64,000 nt of DNA from NCBI RefSeq assembly GCF_900101395.1, contig NZ_FMZO01000017.1, positions 1 through 64,000 of the forward strand, read 5' to 3'. This document shows, piece after piece, positions 1 to 8,220 of the stretch; the stretch's first letter is position 1; every line of letters starts with the position of its first letter. Both the position numbers and the translations under genes were made by a program. The notes below the pieces were generated by a model, which did no database searches, had not been told where the DNA came from, and saw only the letters and a list, made by a program, of their open reading frames with translations. This DNA comes from Niabella drilacis. GTDB lineage: Bacteria > Bacteroidota > Bacteroidia > Chitinophagales > Chitinophagaceae.

Positions 1-456
1 TATACGAAACAAGATCGTAGAATTATATACCCTCAAACGCTGTGTAAACATCATAGTGGAATTGGCAGGCAAGATCTCAAGTTCTATTGTAGCTATTGTA
101 CCCAACAGGTCTTTTGCCAGAAACCACAAGTTTAAACGAAAAAATCGCTTTAGTCCCATGTACAAATAAAGCACAATCAGCTGCTGAAAACAGGATCCGC
201 TTTGCCAGAAAAGCCAGAAACCTTAAGGATCAGGCTCATGGTTGTACTATGCCCATTACCTACAATAGTAGCAACCATCGCAGATGCCTGTCTCCCTGGA
301 AGGACGATCCTGGATACAGACTTTTCTTATTTTAATAGCATTGGTGTCCTCACAAACCACTAGTAATTACGCATTTTAATAAAATTGATTCCGGTTCATT
401 ATAACAGCATCAGGACTTCCAGGCATGGCGTTGCCGGTAACAAACAGGAGCCCAAT
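1..456. other. Left-edge stretch without supported gene
   Basis: No reading frame here has recognisable family features. A 79-codon open frame at 96-335 has no signal peptide, domain or convincing composition. The stretch could be the tail of something decayed beyond recognition or plain intergenic DNA. Confidence 0.4.
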
Positions 457-495
457 AAAAGAGAGCGATCTCCATGCAGAAGATCGCTCTCTTTT
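457..495 (-). terminator. Intrinsic terminator of the DUF1080 gene
   Basis: An 11-bp perfect stem (GAGAGCGATCT at 461-471 against AGATCGCTCTC at 481-491) is flanked by A and T runs on both sides, so it could work in both directions. It lies about 20 bp beyond the stop of the leftward DUF1080 gene. Confidence 0.75.
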
Positions 496-517
496 ACCAA
501 TCGTTGTTCTTATCCTT

Positions 518-1873
518 TTATTTTTTAAGCTCCTTGATCTTTAATGAGCGATAGGATACTTCATCGCCATGATCCTGCAGCAGCAAATGCCCCTTGGGCG
601 CCATTCCAAAATTGGGCCAGTTCTTATACTTGCTGATAGCTACCAGCTGTAAGAATTCCGGGGACCCGCGCTCATATTCCACCACTTTAAAGCCATTCAG
701 CCAATGTTCCACCTTATTGTTGGGATATACTATAACGATCCCTTTGTTCCATTCCCCGATAGGCTTGCGCGATTTTTTATCCCGGTCGGAAGTGATCAAA
801 TCATATAAAGAGCCAAGGGTGCGGTTTCCATCCCGTCCCATTTTGGCATCCGGATGCACCGCATCATCCAGTACCTGGTACTCCAGGCCGATAGCCGATC
901 CTTTATTCTTTTCGCTTTCGGTCACAAAATATTTCACACCGCTGTTTGCCCCTTTTGTAAGCTTAAAATCAAATTCAAAAACGAAAGCGCTGTATTCCTT
1001 CTGCGTAACAATATCACCTCCATTTGCAGCTTCTTTACCCTGCGAGGACAATACCGTCAGCTCCCCATCTTTTACCCTCCAGCCTTTATCAGGAAAAGCC
1101 GGTTTATAAGCGCCCCTCCATCCATTGGTGGTTTTACCATCAAACAGTAACTGAAAACCGTTTTTCTTTTCTGCTTCCGACAAATTGTTCGGGATCATAT
1201 TCACCACAAAAGTACCCGTCAGCGGAGCCGGCTTCAGCCCCGTGGTCCGGATCCGGATATTGCGCCAGCGGATCTGCCGTCCCTCCTCTTTTTTACTGCC
1301 AATGCCATGCACCTGTAATGCGATAAATCCTTTCGGTGTCATGTCATCTACAAGATAAGAACAGGGAATCCCATTTACCCAGGTACGCATGACATTGCCG
1401 ATACATTCCAGTTTGATCTTATTCCATTGTCCCTGCTTAAATGCTTTTTTGGCTGCCGGGTTTAACTCCAGCGCGTACAACCATCCCCTGCGTGCCTCAT
1501 CATAAATACCTCCGGTCCAGGCCCTGGCCGACGGATCGATCTCAAACTGGTACCCATGCACACGACCCTTGTTATAATCGGGAGTGCTCTCACTGCGGAA
1601 CTGCACACCGGAGTTCATGGTACTGTCTACCTTAAACTCCAGTTCCAGGATAAAATCGCCATACTCCTGCTCGGTTACCATAAAGGAATTGGGCTGGCCA
1701 TAAACCGTTGTGCCCACGATTTCCCCGTTTTCCACGGTATATTTTGCTTTTCCATTCAATTGTTTCCAGCCGGTAAAGTCCTTACCATTGAAGAGATTTT
1801 TCCACCCCGAACCCTGGGCGGCGGCGGCAAGCACCAATAGCGTGCAGCCTGCAAGCATCATTATTTTTTTCAT
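518..1873 (-). CDS. Secreted two-domain DUF1080 (3-keto-disaccharide hydrolase-like) protein
   Basis: This 451-residue protein begins with a cleavable signal peptide ([20 protein letters not shown]), so it is exported to the periplasm or beyond. Two copies of the concanavalin-like DUF1080 fold follow, at about residues 24-210 and 232-450; both start with the family's FxGKxxxGW motif ([10 protein letters not shown] and [10 protein letters not shown]). DUF1080 proteins are beta-sandwiches linked to sugar binding or hydrolysis, and some members cleave 3-keto-glycosides. The gene faces away from a Gfo/Idh/MocA oxidoreductase; such oxidoreductases can supply or use keto-sugars, so a shared sugar pathway is likely but not shown. 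No catalytic residue can be asserted from sequence alone. Confidence 0.85.
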   Translation of the reverse strand: MKKIMMLAGCTLLVLAAAAQGSGWKNLFNGKDFTGWKQLNGKAKYTVENGEIVGTTVYGQPNSFMVTEQEYGDFILELEFKVDSTMNSGVQFRSESTPDYNKGRVHGYQFEIDPSARAWTGGIYDEARRGWLYALELNPAAKKAFKQGQWNKIKLECIGNVMRTWVNGIPCSYLVDDMTPKGFIALQVHGIGSKKEEGRQIRWRNIRIRTTGLKPAPLTGTFVVNMIPNNLSEAEKKNGFQLLFDGKTTNGWRGAYKPAFPDKGWRVKDGELTVLSSQGKEAANGGDIVTQKEYSAFVFEFDFKLTKGANSGVKYFVTESEKNKGSAIGLEYQVLDDAVHPDAKMGRDGNRTLGSLYDLITSDRDKKSRKPIGEWNKGIVIVYPNNKVEHWLNGFKVVEYERGSPEFLQLVAISKYKNWPNFGMAPKGHLLLQDHGDEVSYRSLKIKELKK

Positions 1874-2011
1874 TATCTGTTTTTTAAAAGATACCGGCTA
1901 AATTACCTGCTTTCCGTTAAACAGCAGAAATTAACTATTCAAACGTTTTCGTAAATACCTTTTTGATAAATGGGCTATATTCGTCAATATTACAATACAA
2001 TTATTGCCATT

Positions 2012-3331
2012 ATGAGTACAAACAGAAGAGTTTTTATCCGCAATACAGGATTGGCTGCCGTAGCGGCAGGTTTGGGAGCCATGGTTCCTCTGGAACTTTT
2101 AGCCGGGATCAAAAAAGCGGTATCCCCCAATGACAAGATCGGTATCGGCGTTATTGGCCTCAAAGGGATGGGATGGTCCGATCTTTCTTCGATGCTGAAA
2201 ATACCTGAAACCCAGTGTGTCGCCGTATGTGATATAGATGACAGCATTTTGCAGCAACGCCTTGCAGACCTGGCCAAACTAAGCCCGATGAAACCGGCTG
2301 TTTATAAAGATTACCGGAAACTGTTGCAAAATAAAGACGTGGATGTGGTGATCGTAGGCACCCCTGACCACTGGCATTGCCTGCAGATGATCGATGCCTG
2401 TGCAGCGGGGAAAGATGTCTATTGCGAAAAACCGCTGGCCAATTCCATCTTCGAAGTACAGCTGATGGTGAAAGCAGCGGCCAGGTATAACCGCATGGTG
2501 CAGGCGGGCCAGTGGCAGCGCAGCCAGCGGCATTTTAAAGATGCAATTGCCTATGCGCAATCGGGGAAACTGGGCCGCATTTCCTCAACAAAAACCTGGA
2601 TGTACCGTGGCGGGTCCACTGCATTGCCCGTGGTGCCGAATTCGCCGGTACCCGCAGGGGTCGATTACAATATGTGGCTGGGGCCCACAAAAAAAAGACC
2701 GTTCAATAAAAACCGCTTCCACTATGAGTTCCGCTGGTTTTGGGATTATGCCGGGGGACTGATGACCGACTGGGGAGTGCACCTGATCGACATCGTATTG
2801 ATGGGAATGAAGGCCGAGGCGCCCAAATCGGTGATGGCCACCGGTGGCAAATTTGTGTTTCCCGATGACGCACGTGAAACCCCCGACCTGCAAACCACTC
2901 TTTATGACTTTGGCTCCTTCCAGATGAGCTGGGAACATAATCTGGCCACAGGGGTGGGACTGTATAATATGCAGCATGGTATCGCCTTTATAGGCGAGAA
3001 CGGTACCCTGCTTTTAAACCGGGGTGGCTGGGAAGTGCGGCCGGAAAAGAACAAGATCGAAGCCGTGCCCTGGACCAAGTCTGTTGACAATGGGCTGAAC
3101 CTGCATACCGCTAATTTTATTGATGTGGTAAAATCCCGTAAGAAAGCAGACCTGCACTGCCCTGTAGAGGCCGCTGCAACCGTAGCCATCGCCAGCCATA
3201 TGGGCAATATTGCTGTACGCACAGGGCAAAAAATCTACTGGGATCAGGCTAAGAACCAGTTCAATACACCGGCAGCTACCCAATTGGTAAAACCGGTGTA
3301 TCAAAACGGCTGGAAGCTTCCCGCTATATAG
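2012..3331 (+). CDS. Gfo/Idh/MocA family oxidoreductase with Tat-type signal
   Basis: The 439-residue product has a twin-arginine leader (MSTNRRVFIRNTG) followed by a hydrophobic stretch, which predicts folded export with bound cofactor. An NAD(P)-binding Rossmann part at about 45-170 contains IGVGVIGLKGMGW and the family's EKP motif (DVYCEKPLAN). The C-terminal half holds the substrate-binding domain with a conserved DWGVHLID segment. Members oxidise or reduce sugar derivatives such as inositols and glycosides. I chose the ATG at 2012 because the open frame upstream would put 14 unrelated residues before the Tat signal. It is divergent from the DUF1080 gene, a common pairing in Bacteroidota glycoside metabolism. 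Confidence 0.88.
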   Translation: MSTNRRVFIRNTGLAAVAAGLGAMVPLELLAGIKKAVSPNDKIGIGVIGLKGMGWSDLSSMLKIPETQCVAVCDIDDSILQQRLADLAKLSPMKPAVYKDYRKLLQNKDVDVVIVGTPDHWHCLQMIDACAAGKDVYCEKPLANSIFEVQLMVKAAARYNRMVQAGQWQRSQRHFKDAIAYAQSGKLGRISSTKTWMYRGGSTALPVVPNSPVPAGVDYNMWLGPTKKRPFNKNRFHYEFRWFWDYAGGLMTDWGVHLIDIVLMGMKAEAPKSVMATGGKFVFPDDARETPDLQTTLYDFGSFQMSWEHNLATGVGLYNMQHGIAFIGENGTLLLNRGGWEVRPEKNKIEAVPWTKSVDNGLNLHTANFIDVVKSRKKADLHCPVEAAATVAIASHMGNIAVRTGQKIYWDQAKNQFNTPAATQLVKPVYQNGWKLPAI

Positions 3332-3335
3332 GTTG

Positions 3336-3343
3336 TATCTTTG
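3336..3343 (+). promoter_or_regulatory. -7 promoter box TATCTTTG
   Basis: Matches the Bacteroidota -7 consensus TAnnTTTG and lies just before the GTG start of the small lipoprotein gene. No clear -33 element is visible. Confidence 0.4.
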
Positions 3344-3358
3344 CAAAAAGATATACTT

Positions 3359-3778
3359 GTGAAATACTATTTCTGGTTAGGCATGATGCTGTTCGCGGCC
3401 GGCTGTGCAAAACGCACGGCTCCGGCCATTGACACCAACGGCACCACCATAAGCCTCGCCCTCCACGAAAAAAAAGCATATGGTAACCTTACCATTGCCG
3501 TATCACAGATACAGGAAAGCCGGTGTCCTATGAATGCCCGCTGCATCCGGGCGGGAGAAGCCATTGCCGACCTGGTCATCAGCGACGAAAAAAACAGCGC
3601 TACTGTTTCGCTGTGTACCGGCGCCGATTGCAGCATGCAGAAAAAAGAGGCAACAGCCACAGCCGTGCTGAACACACATCAATACCAGCTCAGCCTGGTG
3701 AATGTGTTACCCGATCCCACAAAGACCCTGGCCGGCGGCACCCGGAAAGTAACGTTCTCTATCCGGAAAATACAATAG
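3359..3778 (+). CDS. Small secreted lipoprotein, function unknown
   Basis: About 139 residues. The N-terminus (MKYYFWLGMMLFAAGC when started at the GTG) is a lipoprotein signal ending in a lipobox cysteine. The rest is rich in beta-strand-forming residues and holds four further cysteines in the central part (CPMNARC and CTGADC), suggesting one or two disulfides in a periplasmic beta-domain. I do not recognise the family. A TTG start at 3341 is possible but would add residues ahead of the signal. It sits 28 bp after the oxidoreductase and 1 bp before a DCC-type oxidoreductase gene, so co-transcription with the latter is likely. Confidence 0.7.
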   Translation: MKYYFWLGMMLFAAGCAKRTAPAIDTNGTTISLALHEKKAYGNLTIAVSQIQESRCPMNARCIRAGEAIADLVISDEKNSATVSLCTGADCSMQKKEATATAVLNTHQYQLSLVNVLPDPTKTLAGGTRKVTFSIRKIQ

Positions 3779-3779
3779 C

Positions 3780-4178
3780 ATGCCGGCGGCACCGGTCATA
3801 TTATTTGATGGGGTGTGCAACCTCTGTAATGGTTCGGTCCGGTTTATTATCAAACGGGATAAAAAAAATCTATTCAGGTTTGCCTCCCTGCAGTCAACAA
3901 CAGGCAAGCAGCTCCTGCAGCAATATGCGCTTCCTCAAACGCCCCATTCAATAGTCCTTATTGAAAACGGGAAGGCCTACCTACGCTCAACAGCCGCACT
4001 AAGAATTGTACGAAAGCTAAAAGCACCCTGGCCCTTGCTGTACCTCTTCATCATTATTCCGGGTTTTATCCGCAACGGGGTATACAACTGGGTTGCCCGT
4101 AACCGCTACCGATGGTTTGGCCGGGCAGATCATTGTACATTACCCGGTCCTCAGTTCCGCGAAAAGTTTATCGGTTAG
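3780..4178 (+). CDS. DCC family thiol-disulfide oxidoreductase (DUF393)
   Basis: A 132-residue protein beginning with the family hallmark: a strand followed by DGVCNLC (residues 10-16), in which Asp and the CxxC pair form the redox-active thioredoxin-like site. The remaining FxIKRDK and RSTAALRI segments match DUF393. The family is presumed to act in thiol exchange, but substrates are mostly unknown. The start follows the preceding stop by one base, implying translational coupling with the Cys-containing lipoprotein. Confidence 0.88.
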   Translation: MPAAPVILFDGVCNLCNGSVRFIIKRDKKNLFRFASLQSTTGKQLLQQYALPQTPHSIVLIENGKAYLRSTAALRIVRKLKAPWPLLYLFIIIPGFIRNGVYNWVARNRYRWFGRADHCTLPGPQFREKFIG

Positions 4179-4257
4179 CTCATCCGGCAGGTCTTTTATT
4201 CCATAACAGGATCGTCGCAAACCCAACAAGACCCCCGGTGAAGCCTCCATTTAAGTT

Positions 4258-4306
4258 TGATTGTTATTTCAATCATATTTTATAATTCTGTGTGAAAGAA
4301 CAATCA
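4258..4306 (+). promoter_or_regulatory. Possible HipB operator half-sites
   Basis: An inverted repeat TGATTG-N6-CAATCA at 4258-4275 is followed by a third half-site CAATCAAA at 4301. It lies just upstream of the hipB remnant, where a HipB-type repressor would autoregulate its operon. The assignment rests on position and symmetry only. Confidence 0.35.
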
Positions 4307-4317
4307 AATTACCGGAA

Positions 4318-4598
4318 ATGAATAAAAAGAGACCAATCATCTTCCCAGGGCATGATCGATTGTTGGCCCGGATGGGTGAGCAAATAAAGCCCGCAAGAAA
4401 ACGCCGCAAACCGACGACCATTCAGGTTGCAGAACCTGCGGGCCTGGCCCCTCCTACCTTGTCCCTTGTCGAAAAAGGCAATGCGGCGGAGCATACTTTA
4501 ACGTACTGAAGGTATTAGGCTTACGGAAAGATATATTAAAACTGGCGGCCGATGATGTATTCGGGAAAAAATTACAGGACCTGGATCTGTTAAACTAA
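4318..4598 (+). pseudogene. hipB-like XRE antitoxin, frameshifted
   Basis: The first 58 codons read as a Cro/C1-type helix-turn-helix (LARMGEQIKPARKRRKPTT, then LAPPTLSLVEKGNAA). The frame then hits a stop at 4509, but a different frame continues the fold from about 4499 (YFNVLKVLGLRKDILKLAAD) and ends in KLQDLDLLN at 4598. A short deletion of about ten bases near 4490 explains this. The hipA-type remnant starts one base after the stop, the normal order of a hipBA operon. The antitoxin is not expected to be functional. Confidence 0.75.
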
Positions 4599-4599
4599 A

Positions 4600-5620
4600 A
4601 TGGTACAAAATAAATTCAACATATACGTTTATGCACATTGGAAAGGCATGCCTGCCCCCTGGCGTATCGGTATGCTCGCTGCCCATTTCGCAGAAGGGAA
4701 AAAGGCATTCAGCTTTGAATATTAAAACATGGATACAATCACAACAACAGCAACTATTAGATCCCGACATCCCGTTCCTTTCGCATGCGCGTCAAGATAA
4801 AAAGCGGGTCTATTGCCATAAAATGGAGTATAAATAAGCCTTTGGAGGCCGAAAAGGACCTGATCTTTTGATAGCAGGCGCAGCGCGCCGTAAATAATGG
4901 TAACCAGAACTTCCAGGGACTTACCCTTAGCCGCAGCGCGGCGGGAATCTTTTCGGGGGAGACTTATAGTACCGGTGCGCTGCACCTCTGTTCCATCTCC
5001 TGTTCGTTGCTAATAAAAGCAACGCTGCGCTACAGCTTTCGCCTTTGACCACTATTCCTAAAATTTACCTGACGCGCATGCTTTCTTTTCGGGACCACAA
5101 TTTCCCGGCAACAAAGAGAACTTTGGTATTTTTTCAGATAGCCTGCCCGATACCCGGGGACGTACACTCATGAAAAAACCTGCAGTCCAGCAAGCAACGA
5201 AACGAAAAAGTCCCTGTATATAATATTGATTATTTATGGGGCGTTTATAAAGAAAGCCGTATGGGCGCTTTACGTTTCAAAACAGCCCCTGAAGGTCCGT
5301 TCTCAGATGCCGACAATGAAATACCCACCCCTCCCCGGTCCTCCATCGGGGAACTACAGCATGCTTTGGATATCCCTGAAAATAACGAAGACAGGCAAGA
5401 AACAAAAAAATGGTTGAACCTATTAATGGCTCCCGGCTCATCATTGGGAGGAGCGAGGCCCAAAGCCAACATCGCGGATGAGGCCCGGGAACTATGAATC
5501 ACGAAATCCTCCTCTAAAAACGACGCAATCAATAAAGGTGCCTGGGAGTACCTGGCTTATCAATTGGCCATCAGGGCCGGAATCATAATGCCCCCCTGTA
5601 AAGCGGAAAAGATAGCCGGG
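4600..5620 (+). pseudogene. hipA-like kinase toxin, multiply broken and split by a repeat element
   Basis: Pieces of a HipA Ser/Thr kinase toxin can be read in order. The N-terminus runs from 4600 (VYAHWKGMPAP, AAHFAEGKKAFSFEY), with a two-base loss at 4722 and continuation KTWIQSQQQQLLDPDIPFLS. A 300-bp inverted-repeat element then interrupts. The gene resumes at 5092 (GPQFPGNKENFGIFSDSLPD, RGRTLMKK), shifts frame again near 5215, and continues DYLWGVYKESRMGALRFK and LMAPGSSLGGARPKAN, a HipA hallmark. A tryptophan codon has become TGA at 5495, and translation-like sequence stops near 5620. The kinase C-terminal lobe is absent, so the toxin is dead. Confidence 0.85.
4784..5080. mobile_element. 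MITE-like element A, copy 1 (inside hipA)
   Basis: This 297-bp segment interrupts the hipA remnant between codons for DIPFLS and GPQFPG. Its ends are inverted repeats: CATGCGCGTCAAG at the left, and the complement of CTGACGCGCATG at the right. The pentamer TTTCG occurs at 4779-4783 and again at 5087-5091, consistent with a target duplication if six extra bases (5081-5086) belong to the element. It encodes no protein. A homologue of about three-quarters identity by eye lies at 60704-60986. I infer a non-autonomous transposable element. Confidence 0.7.
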
Positions 5621-5624
5621 AAAG

Positions 5625-6002
5625 CTATTTCATCGACGTGAGCCACCATACATTTCCAAAGGGATCTCTTACTCCGGCGCTATACCCGTAATCCCGCTGT
5701 GCCAGCTCATCAATCACTTCACAGCCATTGTTCACCGCCTTGCGCAGGGTTTCGGAAGCATCATCCACATACACAAATAAATTTGCCGGCGCCGCATCAT
5801 ACCCTTCGGTTACATCCGCAAACAGGATATTGCATCCATTGATCTGTACTTCGGCATGCATAATTTCCTTACTGTCTTCATCGCGGTAGCTTTTAAAGAT
5901 CTCAAGGGCATTGAATACACGTTGTGTAAAACCTATAAAGGCTTCGGCATTCAGCAGGATCAGGTACGGCATCAGCGGCTGGTGCCCTTTTGCTACTTTC
6001 AT
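5625..6002 (-). CDS. VOC superfamily (glyoxalase/bleomycin-resistance fold) protein
   Basis: About 125 residues with the vicinal-oxygen-chelate pattern of PhnB-like proteins: MPYLILLNAEAFIGFTQRVFNA near the start, then EVQINGCNILFADV and the closing RDPFGNVWWLTS. These are metal-dependent dioxygenases, isomerases or drug-binding proteins; the substrate cannot be told here. I prefer the start at 6002 (MKVAKGHQPLMPY) over 6029, which would add nine unconserved residues and run almost to the next gene's stop. The 3' end abuts the truncated hipA remnant. It is likely co-transcribed with the thioesterase upstream. Confidence 0.8.
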   Translation of the reverse strand: MKVAKGHQPLMPYLILLNAEAFIGFTQRVFNALEIFKSYRDEDSKEIMHAEVQINGCNILFADVTEGYDAAPANLFVYVDDASETLRKAVNNGCEVIDELAQRDYGYSAGVRDPFGNVWWLTSMK

Positions 6003-6034
6003 ATAAACTGTTTTAAGCAAAACAAGCAAACGGG

Positions 6035-6457
6035 CTACTTTGTTGCATCCCCGAAAAAAGGAAGCAATGCATCCCGCAATGGTGCAGGCATGGCAGCCCT
6101 CTTCATAGTACGGGCTTCCATAAAATAAAGCACCACATGGCCCCTGGCCAGCACCTCCTTTTTGTCGTTATATGCCTCCTGGTGAAAGGTGATCCGGTGT
6201 CCCTCCGGCAGCTCATGCAGGTTAGCCGTAACCGTGATCAGGTCATCATAGGTAGCAGGACGGATATACCTGCAATGTACTTCGATCACCGGCATGATGA
6301 TACCCGCCGTTTCCATGGCAGCGTATGTAATCCCCAGGTTCCGGATCGATTCGGTGCGTGCAACCTCAAAATAGTTGATATAATTACTGTGATACACCAC
6401 TCCCATTTTATCGGTATCTGCATACCGCACCCTGAGCTGTGTTTCTGAAACGAACAT
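6035..6457 (-). CDS. YbgC/FadM-type acyl-CoA thioesterase
   Basis: A 140-residue hotdog-fold protein. The N-terminal segment RVRYADTDKMGVVYHSNYINYFEVARTE contains the 4HBT hallmark, with the catalytic Asp in TDxxGVVYH. The following IRPATYDDLITVTANL and HVVLYFMEA strands complete the fold, and length is typical. Such enzymes hydrolyse short-chain or aromatic acyl-CoA thioesters in the cytoplasm. It lies between DoxX (6 bp upstream) and the VOC gene in one leftward operon. Confidence 0.9.
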   Translation of the reverse strand: MFVSETQLRVRYADTDKMGVVYHSNYINYFEVARTESIRNLGITYAAMETAGIIMPVIEVHCRYIRPATYDDLITVTANLHELPEGHRITFHQEAYNDKKEVLARGHVVLYFMEARTMKRAAMPAPLRDALLPFFGDATK

Positions 6458-6463
6458 ATACGC

Positions 6464-6874
6464 TTATTTACCAATTGCTTTATCCAAACTGTATTTTCCC
6501 GGGCCCACGAGCAGCAGTACCAGGAATATGGCCAGGAAAACCCCGGCCAGTTCGCCCTGCCCGAAAAAGTCACCGCTATGCGCTACAAATAAAGCCACAC
6601 ACATAGTGACCATAAGCGGGATCACAGCCAAACGGGTAAGCAAGCCTAAAACAATAAGCACCGCACAAAAGAACTCAGCAAACACGGCCATACCCAACGA
6701 GGCTTTTACACCAATATGAAAAGGGTCTGCAAAGCCTTTGGCAGCCATTTCTGTAAAACCGGTCAGTTTTTTATACCCGTGGTTCACCGCCATTGCACTG
6801 CCGGCTGTCACCCTTAGCACCAGCAAAGCCAGTGATACGGTTCCTTCCTTATATTTCGTACTCAACCATTTCAT
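6464..6874 (-). CDS. DoxX family membrane protein
   Basis: A 136-residue protein with four predicted transmembrane helices (about 16-32, 54-76, 80-98 and 108-128) and the DoxX features LRVTAGSAMAVNHGYKKL and ALFVAHSGDFF. DoxX proteins are small inner-membrane proteins; some act with thiol or thiosulfate redox systems, but function here is unassigned. First gene of the leftward DoxX-thioesterase-VOC operon. Confidence 0.87.
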   Translation of the reverse strand: MKWLSTKYKEGTVSLALLVLRVTAGSAMAVNHGYKKLTGFTEMAAKGFADPFHIGVKASLGMAVFAEFFCAVLIVLGLLTRLAVIPLMVTMCVALFVAHSGDFFGQGELAGVFLAIFLVLLLVGPGKYSLDKAIGK

Positions 6875-6976
6875 ACGCTGAAAGTATTAAAAAAACAAAC
6901 ATAGGTATTTATTCCATTTTTTCAGGGGGGAAAAATCAGCCCCCGATTTTATTTTCCCCACATAAGCGGGGAATTG

Positions 6977-6984
6977 TATATTCG
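6977..6984 (+). promoter_or_regulatory. -7-like promoter box TATATTCG
   Basis: Close to the TAnnTTTG consensus (C instead of the last T) and 20 bp before the ATG of the HU-CCDC81 gene, in the gap between divergent genes. Confidence 0.35.
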
Positions 6985-7004
6985 TTCCCGTAAAACGATC
7001 GATC

Positions 7005-7649
7005 ATGTTCCCTATATTGTCCGCTTATTTATACCAGGAGAAAAAGATCACCATTCCCGGGATCGGCCGGTTTGAGCTGATCCCCGTAAATGCAGCTACC
7101 GGATTTGAAACCGTTGAAGCTCCGGGCTGGGAGATCCGCTTCACGGAAAACCAGGCAGCGGAAAGCAACGAAAACCCGGAAGGGCTTTTTACGCTGCTCG
7201 GGTCGAAAGAAGCCATAAGCAGGGATGAATCCCGGATCCAGTTTGAAGAATTTGCCAGGAATATTCTTGTAAAGCTGAATGACCAGGAGATTATTGAATG
7301 GGAAAACGTTGGCGTACTCGAAAAACCCGATGCATTGATTGTTTTTACCCCCAGGGCTCTTCCACTATCACCGTTTACCGGTATTGCTGCGCAAAAAGTG
7401 CTGCGGGAACATGCAGCCCACCCGGTGCTCATCGGGGAAAAAGAAACAAGCCTGGGAGCTGCAAAAGAGCAGCTGCAGGAATTGCAAACCGGGAAAAACA
7501 AGTCGAAGAAAACAACCTGGATCGTACTGGCTGCCGTGATCGTGATCGCTACCCTTTTCTTTTTAAAGAATGGCTGCAGTCTCCAGTCTGCGGCCAACCA
7601 GCAGCAGGTCCCGGTACAAAAACCGGAACCAACTTATAAGCAGCCATAG
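7005..7649 (+). CDS. Membrane-anchored protein with CCDC81-like HU domain
   Basis: The 214-residue product opens with ILSAYLYQEKKITIPGIGRF, the signature of the prokaryotic CCDC81-type HU domain (about residues 3-60). A second, less conserved alpha/beta part follows to about residue 130. A polar, helical linker leads to one transmembrane helix at about 170-188 (TTWIVLAAVIVIATLFFL), and a short proline/glutamine tail follows. Related Bacteroidota proteins often carry a SPOR domain after the helix; this one lacks it. A role in cell-envelope or nucleoid-envelope organisation is an inference. Confidence 0.75.
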   Translation: MFPILSAYLYQEKKITIPGIGRFELIPVNAATGFETVEAPGWEIRFTENQAAESNENPEGLFTLLGSKEAISRDESRIQFEEFARNILVKLNDQEIIEWENVGVLEKPDALIVFTPRALPLSPFTGIAAQKVLREHAAHPVLIGEKETSLGAAKEQLQELQTGKNKSKKTTWIVLAAVIVIATLFFLKNGCSLQSAANQQQVPVQKPEPTYKQP

Positions 7650-7995
7650 CGGATCAGTGGTCAGTTATCCGCTGTCTGTCTTCAGTTTTGATCGTCGGGA
7701 AGAACAGAACAATCATCAATAGAACATCGAGGCACGCACGCGGATCTAACATTACCTTGAACCTGAAACTTTAAACAAACATAGGAGTCTTCAGCCGTCA
7801 GCAGTCAATATCAGATGGGCAACCTTCAACAATTCTTCATGCTCTCAGGCAACTTCAAACTCTTTCAGGTTCCGAGTGAGAAGTGTATCGCGAAAAGTTT
7901 TATGACTTCATTCATTGACCATTGGCTATTCACCGTTTGAAGTTTGAAGTTCTGGCATTAACGGTGTCTTCGTACCTTAGTAGGTTTGTCAGAAA
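7650..7995. other. Intergenic stretch with a repeat D copy
   Basis: No gene is supported. It contains a copy of short repeat D at 7715-7782 and, at 7968-7995, a TTCGTACCTTAGTA...TCAGAAA string that recurs in diverged form at 14191-14222. The rest looks like the degenerate direct-repeat filler seen elsewhere in the window. Confidence 0.5.
7715..7782 (+). repeat. Short interspersed repeat D, copy 1
   Basis: Contains ATCAATAGAACAT, GAGGCACGCAC, CGGATCTAAC and GAACCTGAAACTTTAAACAA in order. The same string set occurs at 46043-46100 and, inverted, at 59007-59070. This copy has a few inserted bases after CTAAC. No coding potential. Confidence 0.65.
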
Positions 7996-8187
7996 CTAAA
8001 AATCCCGTGATCTCACATTTCGTAAAAGCAGGTAGAGCGCTACGGGGATGATATTAAAGATCAGGACCACGATGATGCCCAGCACTTTCAGATGTGCGGG
8101 TAATACTTTATCCATAAGAAGCGCGCGAATGCCAAACGTAACTACGGCTATATAAACAACGATCAATATAAAATACAATGCGTCCAA
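7996..8187 (-). CDS. Small two-helix membrane protein (PLDc_N-like)
   Basis: A 63-residue protein with two transmembrane helices (about 4-24 and 35-56) and a short basic C-terminus (RNVRSRDF). The pattern of a central polar loop and NIIPVALYLLLR resembles the small PLDc_N proteins common in Bacteroidota. Function is unknown. It starts 33 bp before the stop-side neighbour on the same strand and could share its transcript. Confidence 0.65.
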   Translation of the reverse strand: MDALYFILIVVYIAVVTFGIRALLMDKVLPAHLKVLGIIVVLIFNIIPVALYLLLRNVRSRDF

Positions 8188-8220
8188 CCTGGTTCAATTG
8201 CTTAAGGGCCCAAAGGTAGC

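Noticed and set aside
96-335. 79-codon open frame at the left edge
   Set aside because: No start context, signal, domain or neighbour support; composition is not protein-like.
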